A stretch of DNA of 33,548 bases from Candidatus Levyibacteriota bacterium. Lineage in GTDB: Bacteria > Patescibacteriota > Microgenomatia > Levybacterales > UBA12049. Below are positions 18,781 to 28,324 of the stretch, piece by piece. The translations under genes were made by a program, and so were the position numbers. Under the pieces are notes generated by a model. That model did not search any database and was not told the DNA's origin. It saw only the letters and a program-made list of their open reading frames with translations. Each line of letters begins with the position of its first letter. Position 1 is the first letter of the stretch. The stretch covers positions 1-33,548 of the forward strand of contig DAIDHK010000014.1 of assembly GCA_027459725.1 (NCBI GenBank). The letters run 5' to 3'.

Positions 18781-19353
18781 TTATTTCTTCTGTATATGTT
18801 TCCAAAGCCAAATGCCAGCAAGAATAAGGTCGATAAATACAACCAGCCAGACTAAGAAACCGAGTAATCCAAATCCCCAACCAAAACTGCCATTCATCAT
18901 AGTGCCATAACCATTACCACCCCAACCCATCATAGGAGATCCACCCCCTCTCGGAGTACTGTTTTGTGAAGATGCAGTAGTACATCCAGTTACATTTCTT
19001 CCAATTTGGATATGCATCTGCTCTTCACCAGTATTTCCTCGCATCTGTTGTATTCGTTGGTTCATAGCAATATGAGCTGAGGTATTACCTCCAAACATCT
19101 GACTCATGGTATATTCACCAATTTTCTCAAAATCGCTATCAGTTAGTTTCACACAGGTTGTTTGTTGGTTTTGCAGTTGGTCAAAGAATTGTTTGCCCTG
19201 TGCTTCTTCCTGTTGCTGTTGCTGAACCTGTGTAGGATCGACAGTAATAGAGGAATTACCATAGTTTCCCATCATCATTTGTGCATGCACTTGTACAAAC
19301 AGTCCGCTTGTTGCAAAGAAAATAAGAGTAAGAAGTAAGATTTTTTTATACAT
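18781..19353 (-). CDS. Hypothetical secreted/anchored protein, Met/Gln/Gly-rich
   Basis: Signal peptide, Met/Gly-rich stretches (MMMGNYGN; GGGSPMMGWGGNGYGTMM), C-terminal TM. Confidence 0.7.
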   Translation of the reverse strand: MYKKILLLTLIFFATSGLFVQVHAQMMMGNYGNSSITVDPTQVQQQQQEEAQGKQFFDQLQNQQTTCVKLTDSDFEKIGEYTMSQMFGGNTSAHIAMNQRIQQMRGNTGEEQMHIQIGRNVTGCTTASSQNSTPRGGGSPMMGWGGNGYGTMMNGSFGWGFGLLGFLVWLVVFIDLILAGIWLWKHIQKK

Positions 19354-19361
19354 AGTTATAG

Positions 19362-19700
19362 TTATTGCGTTGTATATCCTTTTGCCCGCCAGGCTAATAA
19401 TCCACTCTTCATATCATATACGTTCGTATATCCAAGTGCAACCATGGCAGCAACAGCATGGACGCTTCGTGAGCCACTCAAACAATAAACATAAATAGTT
19501 TTATTTTTATCTGCAAGCACTTTTTCAACCGTATCTTGCACTTTATCTACAGGAAGGTTAATACTTCCTGCAATGCTTCCTTTTGCAAATTCTTGTTCTG
19601 TCCGTACATCAAGCAAAACAATATCAGATGTAGCATCAATTGCCTTCTTTACATCACTTGCATCAATTTGTGGCACGTTTGGTACTGAAAAAGTAAACAT
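19362..19700 (-). CDS. Rhodanese-like domain protein
   Basis: DIVLLDVRTEQEFAKGSIAGSINLP...YVYCLSGSRSVHA; internal ATG at 19700 (MFTFSVPNVPQ) preferred over the track start at 19751. Confidence 0.85.
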   Translation of the reverse strand: MFTFSVPNVPQIDASDVKKAIDATSDIVLLDVRTEQEFAKGSIAGSINLPVDKVQDTVEKVLADKNKTIYVYCLSGSRSVHAVAAMVALGYTNVYDMKSGLLAWRAKGYTTQ

Positions 19701-19704
19701 AGTT

Positions 19705-20208
19705 TTACATGCCCATTGCGTCAGTTCCATGGTCTGACAGCTGTGCATCAAACCATGTGTGGATACTCGTTACAAGACTGGTATTACTTGTGGTGTAAGT
19801 AATTTGTCCTCCATTTGGTACATCTTCATACACAATTTTTATCTGTGATGCTCCATTAGACAACGCTTGCAATCCTGGCATATTGCCTCCATGTAGTTTT
19901 GCTGGGTCTTGAAAATCTCCTTTTTGAAATAACTGTGCTTCCATCTGTAAGTGCATACGGATTAAAGAAATTTGAGAGGTGTTATTAGCATCTTTGACCA
20001 CAACTTCTTGGATACCTCCTGTATCTGTTTTTTTGAAAATATGGGTTGTTTGGTTGAGGTTAAATGGCATAACTGTTGCTCCTTTTTGGTGTATCATCGC
20101 TTGTCTAGCTGTTAAAGAAGCTTGATGGGTATTATACAGATAAACACCAGAAACTCCTGCAACAAGGATAATAAAAAAGAGTAAGATTAGTAATGTATTT
20201 TTTTTCAT
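19705..20208 (-). CDS. Hypothetical N-terminally anchored protein
   Basis: TM anchor then MPFNLNQTTHIFKKTDTGGIQEVVVKD; 167 aa. Confidence 0.7.
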   Translation of the reverse strand: MKKNTLLILLFFIILVAGVSGVYLYNTHQASLTARQAMIHQKGATVMPFNLNQTTHIFKKTDTGGIQEVVVKDANNTSQISLIRMHLQMEAQLFQKGDFQDPAKLHGGNMPGLQALSNGASQIKIVYEDVPNGGQITYTTSNTSLVTSIHTWFDAQLSDHGTDAMGM

Positions 20209-20471
20209 TTCTTATGTAGGTTAAGTAATTTTTCTAGCTGTTCAAGTCGTTTCTCAGGAATTGCCTTTCCTTCCATGAGATCATATTTGATAAATCCTCG
20301 AAGTGTTCTTGCCCGAAGCGTATCAAAGGATTTAGCAATAGAGGTAGCAAGTGAGGAAATTTCTTCACATGAACGGTTTTCTTCAACATATTTTTTCAGC
20401 GTTTCCATTTGTCCTTGAATACGATTGATATGATTGAGTGTTTCTTTGTGATCTTGGTGTCTTGTGTCCAT
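20205..20471 (-). CDS. CsoR/RcnR-family (DUF156) metal-responsive regulator, divergent ligand set
   Basis: HINRIQGQMETLKKYVEENRSCEEISSLATSIAKSFDTLRARTL; first Cys retained, canonical downstream H..xC absent. Confidence 0.75.
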   Translation of the reverse strand: MDTRHQDHKETLNHINRIQGQMETLKKYVEENRSCEEISSLATSIAKSFDTLRARTLRGFIKYDLMEGKAIPEKRLEQLEKLLNLHKK

Positions 20472-20489
20472 ATACCCCCACCCCTATAT
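20470..20489. promoter_or_regulatory. Candidate CsoR/RcnR-type operator overlapping the start codon and SD of the 20205..20471 gene
   Basis: ATATA-CCCCCACCCC-TATAT: G/C-tract flanked by AT inverted repeats. Confidence 0.5.
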
Positions 20490-20528
20490 TAGAGTAAGAA
20501 GATATTTTTGTCAATTATTCATGCGGTG

Positions 20529-21047
20529 TTAAAATAGTTTTTTCAAAATTGCCTGATATTTCTGTGGGTTTTCAACCCCTGCTAATAAAATATCCTCCTG
20601 ATATCCGCCTGACGCACTGATCTTGAGAAAAATATCACCATAATGAAATAGTTTTCCTAACCACGATTGCTTAATAGCAATTGAGCGTATATTCTCGTAA
20701 TGATACGTTTCTTCACTAATGTGGAGGATACCGCTTCGTCTTATGATATGCTTTTCGGTCAAAAAATACATGTCAGTTGCCCATGCTAATATGATATTTA
20801 ACAGTAGAACTACCTGAAAAATGATATTTATCAATTGCAGACCAAATAATGCCTCAGAGATATGTATATGATGCTGTAAGTCAAATGGTAAAGGGATACC
20901 TAGATTTAATACATAGAAGATAAACGTATATAAGCCATCAAAGACAACCAATAAAACTAAGAGCTTTACTGTTAGTATCGTAATGCTCCCACGTATTGGT
21001 TCAAGCTCATGATTGCAATCTTCATGTTTTCTATTAAATACTTCCAT
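20529..21047 (-). CDS. Bacterial PH-domain (bPH_2/DUF304, YdbS-like) membrane protein
   Basis: Two TM segments followed by YFLTEKHIIRRSGILHISEETYHYENIRSIAIKQSWLGKLFHYGDIFLKISASGG. Confidence 0.75.
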   Translation of the reverse strand: MEVFNRKHEDCNHELEPIRGSITILTVKLLVLLVVFDGLYTFIFYVLNLGIPLPFDLQHHIHISEALFGLQLINIIFQVVLLLNIILAWATDMYFLTEKHIIRRSGILHISEETYHYENIRSIAIKQSWLGKLFHYGDIFLKISASGGYQEDILLAGVENPQKYQAILKKLF

Positions 21048-21048
21048 A

Positions 21049-21315
21049 CTATTTTACCCACTTGTTATAAAGAGAGGCTGAACGATAAGTCAAAATCCAG
21101 ACAGTAGCTCCTAAGGTTATTACTCCGATAACAACTGAGCCAATATTGATTGATGTTGCGACTCCATGAACAGAACCCACATTTAGAAAATGGAACCATG
21201 TTTGTGTAATAGAAAATGACAGGTCTGGAAGTAACACTACAAATAAAGCACAAAGCACGTACGCTATCATCAAGACAGTTGTAACTGCATTAGCTAATAT
21301 AATTGGTTTTATCAT
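21049..21315 (-). CDS. Small membrane protein (possibly DUF5676-like)
   Basis: 88 aa with 2-3 TM segments; family name is tentative. Confidence 0.6.
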   Translation of the reverse strand: MIKPIILANAVTTVLMIAYVLCALFVVLLPDLSFSITQTWFHFLNVGSVHGVATSINIGSVVIGVITLGATVWILTYRSASLYNKWVK

Positions 21316-21332
21316 ACGAAAATCACCCCCCT

Positions 21333-21554
21333 CTATTTATCAATTGGTTGAGCCGTGTACCCAACCTTTTTTATAATCGCTACTATCTTATCTTGAGTCA
21401 TTTTATCTGTATCAAATTCTACTTCTGTCAGTGCTTTGGCATAATTCGTATTCGCTTCTTTCACTCCTTCTGTATCCTCTAATTCACCATCTATATTCAT
21501 TGCACAGCTTGTACAGTGCATACCTGTTATTTTGAATTTTGTTTTTGCTGTCAT
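21333..21554 (-). CDS. copZ: HMA-domain copper chaperone (CopZ-like)
   Basis: FKITGMHCTSCAMNIDGELEDTEGV; 73 aa. Confidence 0.9.
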   Translation of the reverse strand: MTAKTKFKITGMHCTSCAMNIDGELEDTEGVKEANTNYAKALTEVEFDTDKMTQDKIVAIIKKVGYTAQPIDK

Positions 21555-22702
21555 ATGACGTTTATCACCCCCCGATACATTCCCATACTACACATAAAAG
21601 CAATTTGTCCAGGCTGACTAGGAGCAGTAAACGTAATGTCTCCTGATTGTCCAACTGGCACTATCTTTTGAATACCAAGTTGCGGAATATTAAATGCCTG
21701 TATACAACTAGTACCGCTTTGATTTTGCAAATGCAATGTTACCTGACTGCCTGCTTTCACAGTTATTGCATTCGGAATGTATGCTGCGGAGCTTATGGTG
21801 ATTGTTGCTTTACTTACTGGATTTCCTGTTTGTGTATTGCTACCACTAGCATTGGTACAAACACTTACAGTACACCAGACGCTTTTTGCTAGATTATCCA
21901 AAGTCAAATTACTTCCAGTTAGAGCAATGGCATTGTTCAAATTAAAAACAGCAAGAAGAATAAGAGCAAATGCTGCAAGACGCATAAACTTCTGCTGATA
22001 GATATCTCCTAACTTAGTCGCAAAATAGCCTAAGAGGAAAAATACTGGTGTTGTGCCGATAATAAACGAAAAAAGTATTGCTGCTCCAAGAATTGGTTTA
22101 CCACTGGCTATGGCAAGAGCCATCATTGCTTGTGTTGTACCACAAGGAATAAAGATCGTAAACGCTCCAAGCGTTGCTGGTGCAAATAAGTCTTTGCTCT
22201 TTGATTGTTTTCTCACCATCCTCGTTAAGAATTTGGGAGGTTGGATAATAAAGTAGCGAAAGATTGGATGAACATTAAGAATATTTAACGCAGTTCCTAT
22301 CATAAAGACACCCACAGCAATTTGTAAAATGACTCTCGTCATTATTGACAACTGAAAAAACGAGCCAAACCAACCAAGAAGTAAGCCGAGAAGTGTGTAG
22401 GCAACAAGTTTTGAAGCTAAAAATGAGAGAATAGGGAGAGCTGTCCCTTTCTTAGCTTTCTCCTTCAAGCGCTCTTCTTCTCTTTGCGCAAGTGTTGCAG
22501 CAAGGAGTCCTCCCTGTACTGCCATACATGTTAATCCTCCTGTCAGAAGCCCTGTCAGGAAAATAGCGAGAAGACTTGTACTTTGCCCACCTCCTGATGA
22601 GATATTTCCTGAAAATTTGGTAATAACAAATAGGATTCCAATAACGCCAAGTGTAGTTATACTTCCAATTTTAATTGCTGATTTTTTTATTTGTATTGTC
22701 AT
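21551..22702 (-). CDS. DsbD-like/UreH-type (TauE/SafE-like) membrane protein fused to a C-terminal cupredoxin-like domain
   Basis: TGLLTGGLTCMAVQGGLLAATLAQR...PCGTTQAMMALAIASGKPILGA; C-terminus AAYIPNAITVKAGSQVTLHLQNQSGTSCIQAFNIPQ...GQIAFMCSMGMYRGVINVI. Confidence 0.85.
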   Translation of the reverse strand: MTIQIKKSAIKIGSITTLGVIGILFVITKFSGNISSGGGQSTSLLAIFLTGLLTGGLTCMAVQGGLLAATLAQREEERLKEKAKKGTALPILSFLASKLVAYTLLGLLLGWFGSFFQLSIMTRVILQIAVGVFMIGTALNILNVHPIFRYFIIQPPKFLTRMVRKQSKSKDLFAPATLGAFTIFIPCGTTQAMMALAIASGKPILGAAILFSFIIGTTPVFFLLGYFATKLGDIYQQKFMRLAAFALILLAVFNLNNAIALTGSNLTLDNLAKSVWCTVSVCTNASGSNTQTGNPVSKATITISSAAYIPNAITVKAGSQVTLHLQNQSGTSCIQAFNIPQLGIQKIVPVGQSGDITFTAPSQPGQIAFMCSMGMYRGVINVI

Positions 22703-22757
22703 AAATAATTATTCTAAGTATACCTTCTCTTTTTTAGATTACAATATCTCTCTCAAA

Positions 22758-25010
22758 CTATATTTTTTGTTTTTTAAGTAATAAAGAATTTGAAACCACT
22801 GAGATACTGGAAAGTGCCATTGCTGCTGATGCAAAAATAGGGTTAAGTAACAAATGAAAGAAAGGATATAACCCACCCATTGCAACAGGTATCAAAATGA
22901 TATTATAGCCAAACGCCCAACCCAAATTCATTTTTATTGTTCTCATCGTGTTTCTTGAAAGGACAATCGCAGACGCAATTGAAGAAAGATTTTTATTGAC
23001 TAGCGTTATGTCTGCTGCCTCAATTGCCACATCTGTACCTGACCCCATTGCAATTCCCAAATCTGCTGCTGCTAAGGCAGGTGCATCATTGATACCATCA
23101 CCAACCATTGCGACTTTTTTTCCTTCATGTTGGACTTTTTTGATTACCGCTTCTTTTTGGTCTGGCAACACTTCGGCAATAATTCTTGTAATACCAAGTT
23201 TTTCTGCTATTGAGTGTGCTGTACGCTCATTATCACCTGTAAGCATAATAACTTCTATACCCATCTTTTGTAATCTTTTTATTCCTTCTACTGCACTTTC
23301 TTTTACTGTATCGGCAACCGCAATAAGAGCAGCCAGTTTGCCGTCAACAGAAAGAATCATTGCTGTTTTACCTTCATGTTCTAGCTTTATTATATGTTCA
23401 TCTACATGAGTTATGCTAATGTTTTCTTTTTCCATAAGTTTCCTGTTGCCAAAGAGAACCCGTTTATTTGCAATTTCTCCCTCAACACCAAACCCTGGAA
23501 TTGCCTTAAAGTTTGCAACTGGCAATAACGTAACGTTTTGTTTCTCGGCTTCTTTGACAATGGCATCTGCCAAAGAATGCTCTGATGCTTTTTCCAGAGA
23601 GGCAACAAGTTGCAAAATTTCTTGATTATCTGCAATTGTATTGCTAGTTACTATGTCTGTTACCACAGGTTTTCCGTTTGTGAGCGTTCCAGTCTTGTCA
23701 AAAACGACTGTGTTTATTTTATGTGCAATTTCAAGACTTTCCGCATCTTTTATTAGGATCCCTTGTTCCGCACCTTTTCCTGTCCCGACCATGATTGCTG
23801 TAGGTGTTGCCAATCCCATAGCACACGGACAGGCAATAATAAGAACTGCCACAGTATTAAGAATTGCAAAGAGTAGTGCAGGTGTTTGTCCAAAGTCATA
23901 CCAAATCGCAAAAGTCGCAAGTGCCAGCATTAACACAAACGGAACAAAATAAGAGGAAATCATATCGGCAATACGTTGAATAGGTGCTTTACTTCCTTGA
24001 GCTTCCTGAACAAGTTTTATAATTTGAGAAAGCATAGTATCTTGACCAATCTTATTTGCTTTGTAAAGGAATGTACCATGTTTATTGATTGTCGCACCAA
24101 TGACAGTATCTCCAATTTGCTTCTCAACAGGGATACTTTCACCAGTAAGCATAGATTCATCAACGCTTGATTGTCCTTCAACGACTTCACCGTCCACTGG
24201 TATCTTCTCACCAGGCTTTACCCGCAGCATATCGCCAATCTGGACTTGTTCTAAGGGAATATCTATCTCATTGCCATCTCTGACAACCCTTGCTGTCTTG
24301 GCTTGTAATCCAATGAGCTTTTTAATAGCGTTACTGGTTGCAGACTTTGCTCTGGCTTCAAAATAACGTCCTAAAAGGATAAGACCGATGATGATAGTTG
24401 ACGTATCAAAGTACGGCATGGGGTTAATACCTAACTGTTGTACTGTGTTTGGAAAAAAGGTAACAAATACGGAATAAAGATAAGCAACGGATGTACCAAT
24501 AGCAACAAGCGTATCCATATTTGCACTCCTATGTCTAAGTGAGGCAAATGTAGCTCTATAAAATTCCCACCCTGCCCAAATTTGCACAGGTGTTGCAAAG
24601 ATAAACTGCACAAGTGGATTTTGCAAAAATGAGGGTGAGAATTGCATAATCCAAGGAAAACTACCCCAAAGAATAAGTCCACCAAATAACAGACTAAAAA
24701 TTACTTTATTTCGTAAAGCGTTTAATTCTCGTTGCTTTTCTTTCTTTTGCTCTTCCTCGCTTTTTACCTCCTCGTTCACCAATGCTCTATATCCTACATT
24801 TGCAACTGCCGAGGCAATATGCACTTTTTTCACTTTGTCCTTGTTATATGTTACTGTTGCTTGCTCTGTAGCTATATTCACGGCACAATCCTCTACGCCA
24901 TCAACCTTTTTTATTGCTCTTTCAATAACATTCACGCAGGAGGCACAGTGCATACCCTTAATAGGAAAAGTCTTTTTAACTGTTTGGTTATTTAATAATG
25001 ATTTTTCCAT
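22758..25010 (-). CDS. copA: Copper-translocating P1B-1 ATPase
   Basis: [70 protein letters not shown]. Confidence 0.95.
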   Translation of the reverse strand: MEKSLLNNQTVKKTFPIKGMHCASCVNVIERAIKKVDGVEDCAVNIATEQATVTYNKDKVKKVHIASAVANVGYRALVNEEVKSEEEQKKEKQRELNALRNKVIFSLLFGGLILWGSFPWIMQFSPSFLQNPLVQFIFATPVQIWAGWEFYRATFASLRHRSANMDTLVAIGTSVAYLYSVFVTFFPNTVQQLGINPMPYFDTSTIIIGLILLGRYFEARAKSATSNAIKKLIGLQAKTARVVRDGNEIDIPLEQVQIGDMLRVKPGEKIPVDGEVVEGQSSVDESMLTGESIPVEKQIGDTVIGATINKHGTFLYKANKIGQDTMLSQIIKLVQEAQGSKAPIQRIADMISSYFVPFVLMLALATFAIWYDFGQTPALLFAILNTVAVLIIACPCAMGLATPTAIMVGTGKGAEQGILIKDAESLEIAHKINTVVFDKTGTLTNGKPVVTDIVTSNTIADNQEILQLVASLEKASEHSLADAIVKEAEKQNVTLLPVANFKAIPGFGVEGEIANKRVLFGNRKLMEKENISITHVDEHIIKLEHEGKTAMILSVDGKLAALIAVADTVKESAVEGIKRLQKMGIEVIMLTGDNERTAHSIAEKLGITRIIAEVLPDQKEAVIKKVQHEGKKVAMVGDGINDAPALAAADLGIAMGSGTDVAIEAADITLVNKNLSSIASAIVLSRNTMRTIKMNLGWAFGYNIILIPVAMGGLYPFFHLLLNPIFASAAMALSSISVVSNSLLLKKQKI

Positions 25011-25347
25011 GATACATATTCATCCCGCAGGCAAACGGGAATTCTCCTTCCTCTTGTGGTTTTATCTCAACTGTTACTTTTTTATTTAATGGCAAAAACT
25101 TTCTTGTTTTGAATTCTCCTAGTACCACTTCTTCTAAACAGGTTGAGGGATCTTTCCGAAAAAAATTAAGTTTTATAGTTTGTCCTTTTTTGACAACAAT
25201 CGTACTTGGACTGTATCCGCCGTCAACAATAATATCTACGCTATCTACGACTTGCACCTGTTTGTCTCTCTTCATCAAGAAAAACCAGTAGACAAATCCA
25301 ATTGCCAAAATATCAATAATAGTAATAAGTAATTTATCTATTGGCAT
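24988..25347 (-). CDS. Cupredoxin-like domain protein with N-terminal TM anchor
   Basis: [36 protein letters not shown]...[17 protein letters not shown]. Confidence 0.8.
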   Translation of the reverse strand: MPIDKLLITIIDILAIGFVYWFFLMKRDKQVQVVDSVDIIVDGGYSPSTIVVKKGQTIKLNFFRKDPSTCLEEVVLGEFKTRKFLPLNKKVTVEIKPQEEGEFPFACGMNMYHGKIIIK

Positions 25348-25350
25348 ACG

Positions 25351-25869
25351 TTAATCTCCACATGTTGTGCTTTTCTTTGCTTCTGCTATGATTTGTTGCT
25401 TGGTGACTGCTTGAGAAAGTAACGTTTTGTCATTTGTCCCCATGAAGACGACTAAACTATCGAAAGGGCGGATTGGGTGATCTTGAAAGTCAAAAACTTG
25501 TTTGTTATTGATATATCCAGTCGCTTTAGCATAAGCAATAGGATAGTTCATATTTGTAAACAAATCCTTCCATAGTGCACCTGGTTGTTCCACATGTACT
25601 AAATTCCCAACATCCTCATGTAGATGTGCTTTCTCAAGTTGGATAGTATGAGAATCAGTGCTCTCTTTTGCACCACTCGTACACGGTTCTACATACATAT
25701 ACTTACTATCTGAGAAATCAAGTTTTTTGTTATTTTGGAATACGACAAATCCTGCATGGTAGTGTACCTTTTCTGTTTCGATAGGCTTTTTCAAGTAGAT
25801 AAAGTATGTATATGCTCCGATAATAATAAGGAGGCAAACAATGACCGTAGCAAGAATCTTTTTATTCAT
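25351..25869 (-). CDS. Hypothetical anchored extracytoplasmic His-containing protein of the copper island
   Basis: N-terminal TM, then VHYHAGFVVFQNNKKLDFSDSKYMYVEPC...KAHLHEDVGNLVHVE. Confidence 0.7.
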   Translation of the reverse strand: MNKKILATVIVCLLIIIGAYTYFIYLKKPIETEKVHYHAGFVVFQNNKKLDFSDSKYMYVEPCTSGAKESTDSHTIQLEKAHLHEDVGNLVHVEQPGALWKDLFTNMNYPIAYAKATGYINNKQVFDFQDHPIRPFDSLVVFMGTNDKTLLSQAVTKQQIIAEAKKSTTCGD

Positions 25870-25872
25870 ACA

Positions 25873-26145
25873 TTATGATTTCTTCTTAAATACTTCCATG
25901 ATCTCACTAATTGCTTCGTCTTTCTTCCCTTTACTAATGGCATCGGCAACGCATGTTTTTAAGTGGTTTTCTAGAACAACATTTCCTGTTTCTTTGATTC
26001 CTGATTCCACAGCTTGCATTTGATGAAGCACGTCAATGCAATAGCTATCTTCTTCAACCATCTTAATTACTTTTTCAAGATGACCTTTAGCAATCTTTAA
26101 GCGGTGAATAATTCTTTCTTGTGTATCTTTTGGTCTATAAGCCAT
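25873..26145 (-). CDS. csoR: CsoR-type copper-sensing repressor (canonical C-H-C)
   Basis: RLKIAKGHLEKVIKMVEEDSYCIDVLHQMQAVESGIKETGNVVLENHLKTCV. Confidence 0.9.
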   Translation of the reverse strand: MAYRPKDTQERIIHRLKIAKGHLEKVIKMVEEDSYCIDVLHQMQAVESGIKETGNVVLENHLKTCVADAISKGKKDEAISEIMEVFKKKS

Positions 26146-26168
26146 ATATCCCCCTATAAGGGATATAT
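26144..26168. promoter_or_regulatory. Candidate CsoR operator overlapping the csoR start codon
   Basis: ATATATCCC-cctataa-GGGATATAT, perfect 9-bp inverted repeat spanning SD (AGGGGG on the minus strand) and ATG. Confidence 0.55.
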
Positions 26169-26329
26169 TAACTCATACCAGAATTTCTGTCAAGACATCA
26201 TTTATGTTATGACAGGTGAATTACTTATAGATTGATGGTAAACACTTTATTATTTCATCAAAAAATAGTTACCAATTTACTATCCGTAAATGTACGTCAT
26301 TATTTATTTAGACTATGTAAAATAGGGAA

Positions 26330-26620
26330 ATGAAATCGAAGTATGTGGTATCGAAAATGCAACATCGAATAATTAGCAAAATAATTGCAATTAGGTTGCG
26401 TCAAAATAGAACTCGTCTCGATGTAGCTGTAGTTGCTGATATTAATCCTAATTACTATGGATGAATCGAACGACTTAAAACTGGAAATATGAGTAGTGTA
26501 ACATTAGAAAAGATAAAGCAAAGCCTTGGAGTATCATGGGAGGAAATTTTTTCTCCAGCCGATCACTTATTAGCATTCTTTAAAATGCTTGAAAAAGAAA
26601 ATCTAATTACGAATGAGTAA
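26330..26620 (+). pseudogene. XRE-family HTH regulator interrupted by a single in-frame TGA (26462-26464)
   Basis: MKSKYVVSKMQHRIISKIIAIRLRQNRTRLDVAVVADINPNYYG*IERLKTGNMSSVTLEKIKQSLGVSWEEIFSPADHLLAFFKMLEKENLITNE*; open either side of the TGA, 97 codons. Confidence 0.75.
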
Positions 26621-26843
26621 AAAGAAAAGACTTAACAAGAAAATTCCAGATAGAGCTTCACCTTATAGCCATTTATCAACAAATGAAAGGCTACAAGTAT
26701 TCGCAAATATCATAGTTGATCGAATTATTGAAGAAGAACAAATATATAAAGAGAAGTTAAAGACTGATCGTGATGCAAAGAGAATTTACGAAAACTGTGC
26801 GTGCGAGAAGTGCAGGATTAAAAGACTAAGAAAAGCCAAATAG
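26613..26843 (+). CDS. Hypothetical basic protein, overlapping the preceding HTH frame
   Basis: 76 aa; ATG overlaps the end of the HTH reading frame; CACEKC motif. Confidence 0.55.
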   Translation: MSKKKRLNKKIPDRASPYSHLSTNERLQVFANIIVDRIIEEEQIYKEKLKTDRDAKRIYENCACEKCRIKRLRKAK

Positions 26844-26907
26844 CAAGGAAAACTTACATGTTCTTTATTTCCCAACGAATAAAAACTTAAATCTAATTGG
26901 ATTTTTA

Positions 26908-27174
26908 CTACGACCATTGAATGTATTTTTGTTTGTCAATTACTGTTTGTGCAATCTTTTTCATTTCAAAAGCCATTTTCTCTGCATAGTTTAAATTTGC
27001 ATTAGTGGGATCATTTATTCGCAATGTTTTCATTATTGCATTAATTACCTTAGGTTTATCGTTCTCGTTTAAGGTCATCTTAAAAATTTCTAGTGGTATC
27101 TGGCATAGAAACTCCTTATAAAGATCATTGGTAATATATTTTTGTATTTCATCCCACGTTAAATCTTTAGCCAT
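26908..27174 (-). CDS. Hypothetical protein
   Basis: 88 aa, protein-like composition; no recognised family. Confidence 0.5.
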   Translation of the reverse strand: MAKDLTWDEIQKYITNDLYKEFLCQIPLEIFKMTLNENDKPKVINAIMKTLRINDPTNANLNYAEKMAFEMKKIAQTVIDKQKYIQWS

Positions 27175-27250
27175 GCTGTAATTCTAGCAAACACTGCCAT
27201 TTTACACAAAAATGAAAATTATAGCCCAAAGATGTATAATAGGTGTGATT

Positions 27251-27454
27251 ATGAGTTTTCAAGAAGAAGTAGCTAAAATTTTTAAAGAAGCTCGCGAAAA
27301 ACAAGGCTTAACCCAAGAGCAGGTAGCAATAAAGGCAAAAATTAATGTAAATTATTATGCTCAAGTTGAGAGAGGTGAACGTAATGCTCGAGGTGACATT
27401 TTGAATAAAATTGCCAATGCACTAGGAATAAAACTCAAACTCCCAATCGAATAA
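27251..27454 (+). CDS. XRE-family HTH transcriptional regulator
   Basis: MSFQEEVAKIFKEAREKQGLTQEQVAIKAKINVNYYAQVERGERNARGDILNKIANALGIKLKLPIE; internal start at 27251 preferred. Confidence 0.85.
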   Translation: MSFQEEVAKIFKEAREKQGLTQEQVAIKAKINVNYYAQVERGERNARGDILNKIANALGIKLKLPIE

Positions 27455-27472
27455 GGCTACCTACTTCCCTCT

Positions 27473-27751
27473 TTAGTTCACCTTTTTTGAATAGTAAGCT
27501 TTTGAGTATTTTTTATTTTCACTACCAAAGATATCAGTATTGCTAGAATCTTTATCATAAATAACCATCAATTTATCAATCCAGGCACAAAAAAGTTCGA
27601 TTGAAAAAAGACCTGGGGCACTAGGTGTGATGACGTCGTCATCAAACATATGAATTTGTTGATATATCAAGTTAATTTGAGAGTTCAACGATATCTTCAC
27701 TTTTACTCTAGCAAGCAATATTTATAGATTTGGCCTCAAAAGAGTTCGACT
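27473..27751 (-). pseudogene. Recombinase remnant R1 (3' end of a serine-recombinase gene)
   Basis: LNSQINLIYQQIHMFDDDVITPSAPGLFSIELFCAWIDKL... parallels SNSQISLIYQQIRMFDDTSIT of the intact recombinase; nucleotide match ...gatgacgtcgtcatcaaacatatgaatttgttgatatatcaa. Confidence 0.85.
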
Positions 27752-27795
27752 CCATGTGTCCTATTGACTTTGTGGCACATTGAGATACAATAGAA

Positions 27796-28062
27796 TTGAT
27801 GGTAGTTATTAAAGGACTTATCTGGGATGAATGGAATAAGGCTCACATTGCTGAACATAAACTAACTGTTGAAGAAGTTGAGGATGTGTGTCATTCGAAA
27901 TTTGAGGCCGTTCAAAGCTATAGAAAAAGAATACAAATTAGTGGAAATACGAAAAACGGTAAGAAGTTAATAATAATTTTGTCTCCAGAAGATCGTAAGT
28001 TGCACTTATATCCAGAAGGAATATATTATCCAATAACAGCATTTTATGAGGAGGTGAAATAG
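27796..28062 (+). CDS. brnT: BrnT-family toxin
   Basis: GLIWDEWNKAHIAEHKLTVEEVEDV...NTKNGKKLIIILSPEDRKLHLYP; followed 1 nt later by a CopG/BrnA-like gene. Confidence 0.7.
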   Translation: MMVVIKGLIWDEWNKAHIAEHKLTVEEVEDVCHSKFEAVQSYRKRIQISGNTKNGKKLIIILSPEDRKLHLYPEGIYYPITAFYEEVK

Positions 28063-28063
28063 T

Positions 28064-28324
28064 ATGAATAAACCAAATGATTCAATCTTCAAAGATAGAG
28101 ATAAAGAAGCAGAGTTTTGGGAGAAAAACTATAAAGAAACATGGAAGACTGGTAAACCAGTAAATGTTAAGTTTGCCAAAAATCTTTCGGAGACACTCAA
28201 TATTCGTTTAGATCCAACCACTATTAATAGTGTTCGAAGAGAAGCGAAGGAAAAAGGCTTGGGTCCTACGCAATTGATCAGAATGTGGATTATGGAAAAA
28301 TTGGGAACGGCTTCCCATGCCTAA
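28064..28324 (+). CDS. CopG/BrnA-like antitoxin
   Basis: FWEKNYKETWKTGKPVNVKFAKNLSETLNIRLDPTTINSVRREAKEKGLGPTQLIRMWIMEKL (RHH pattern). Confidence 0.75.
   Translation: MNKPNDSIFKDRDKEAEFWEKNYKETWKTGKPVNVKFAKNLSETLNIRLDPTTINSVRREAKEKGLGPTQLIRMWIMEKLGTASHA

Noticed and set aside
22948-25089. Numerous plus-strand ORFs across copA (22948, 23413, 23641, 23976, 24085, 24732, 24835)
   Set aside because: Antisense/shadow frames of copA; low-complexity hydrophobic or Ser/Cys-rich translations.
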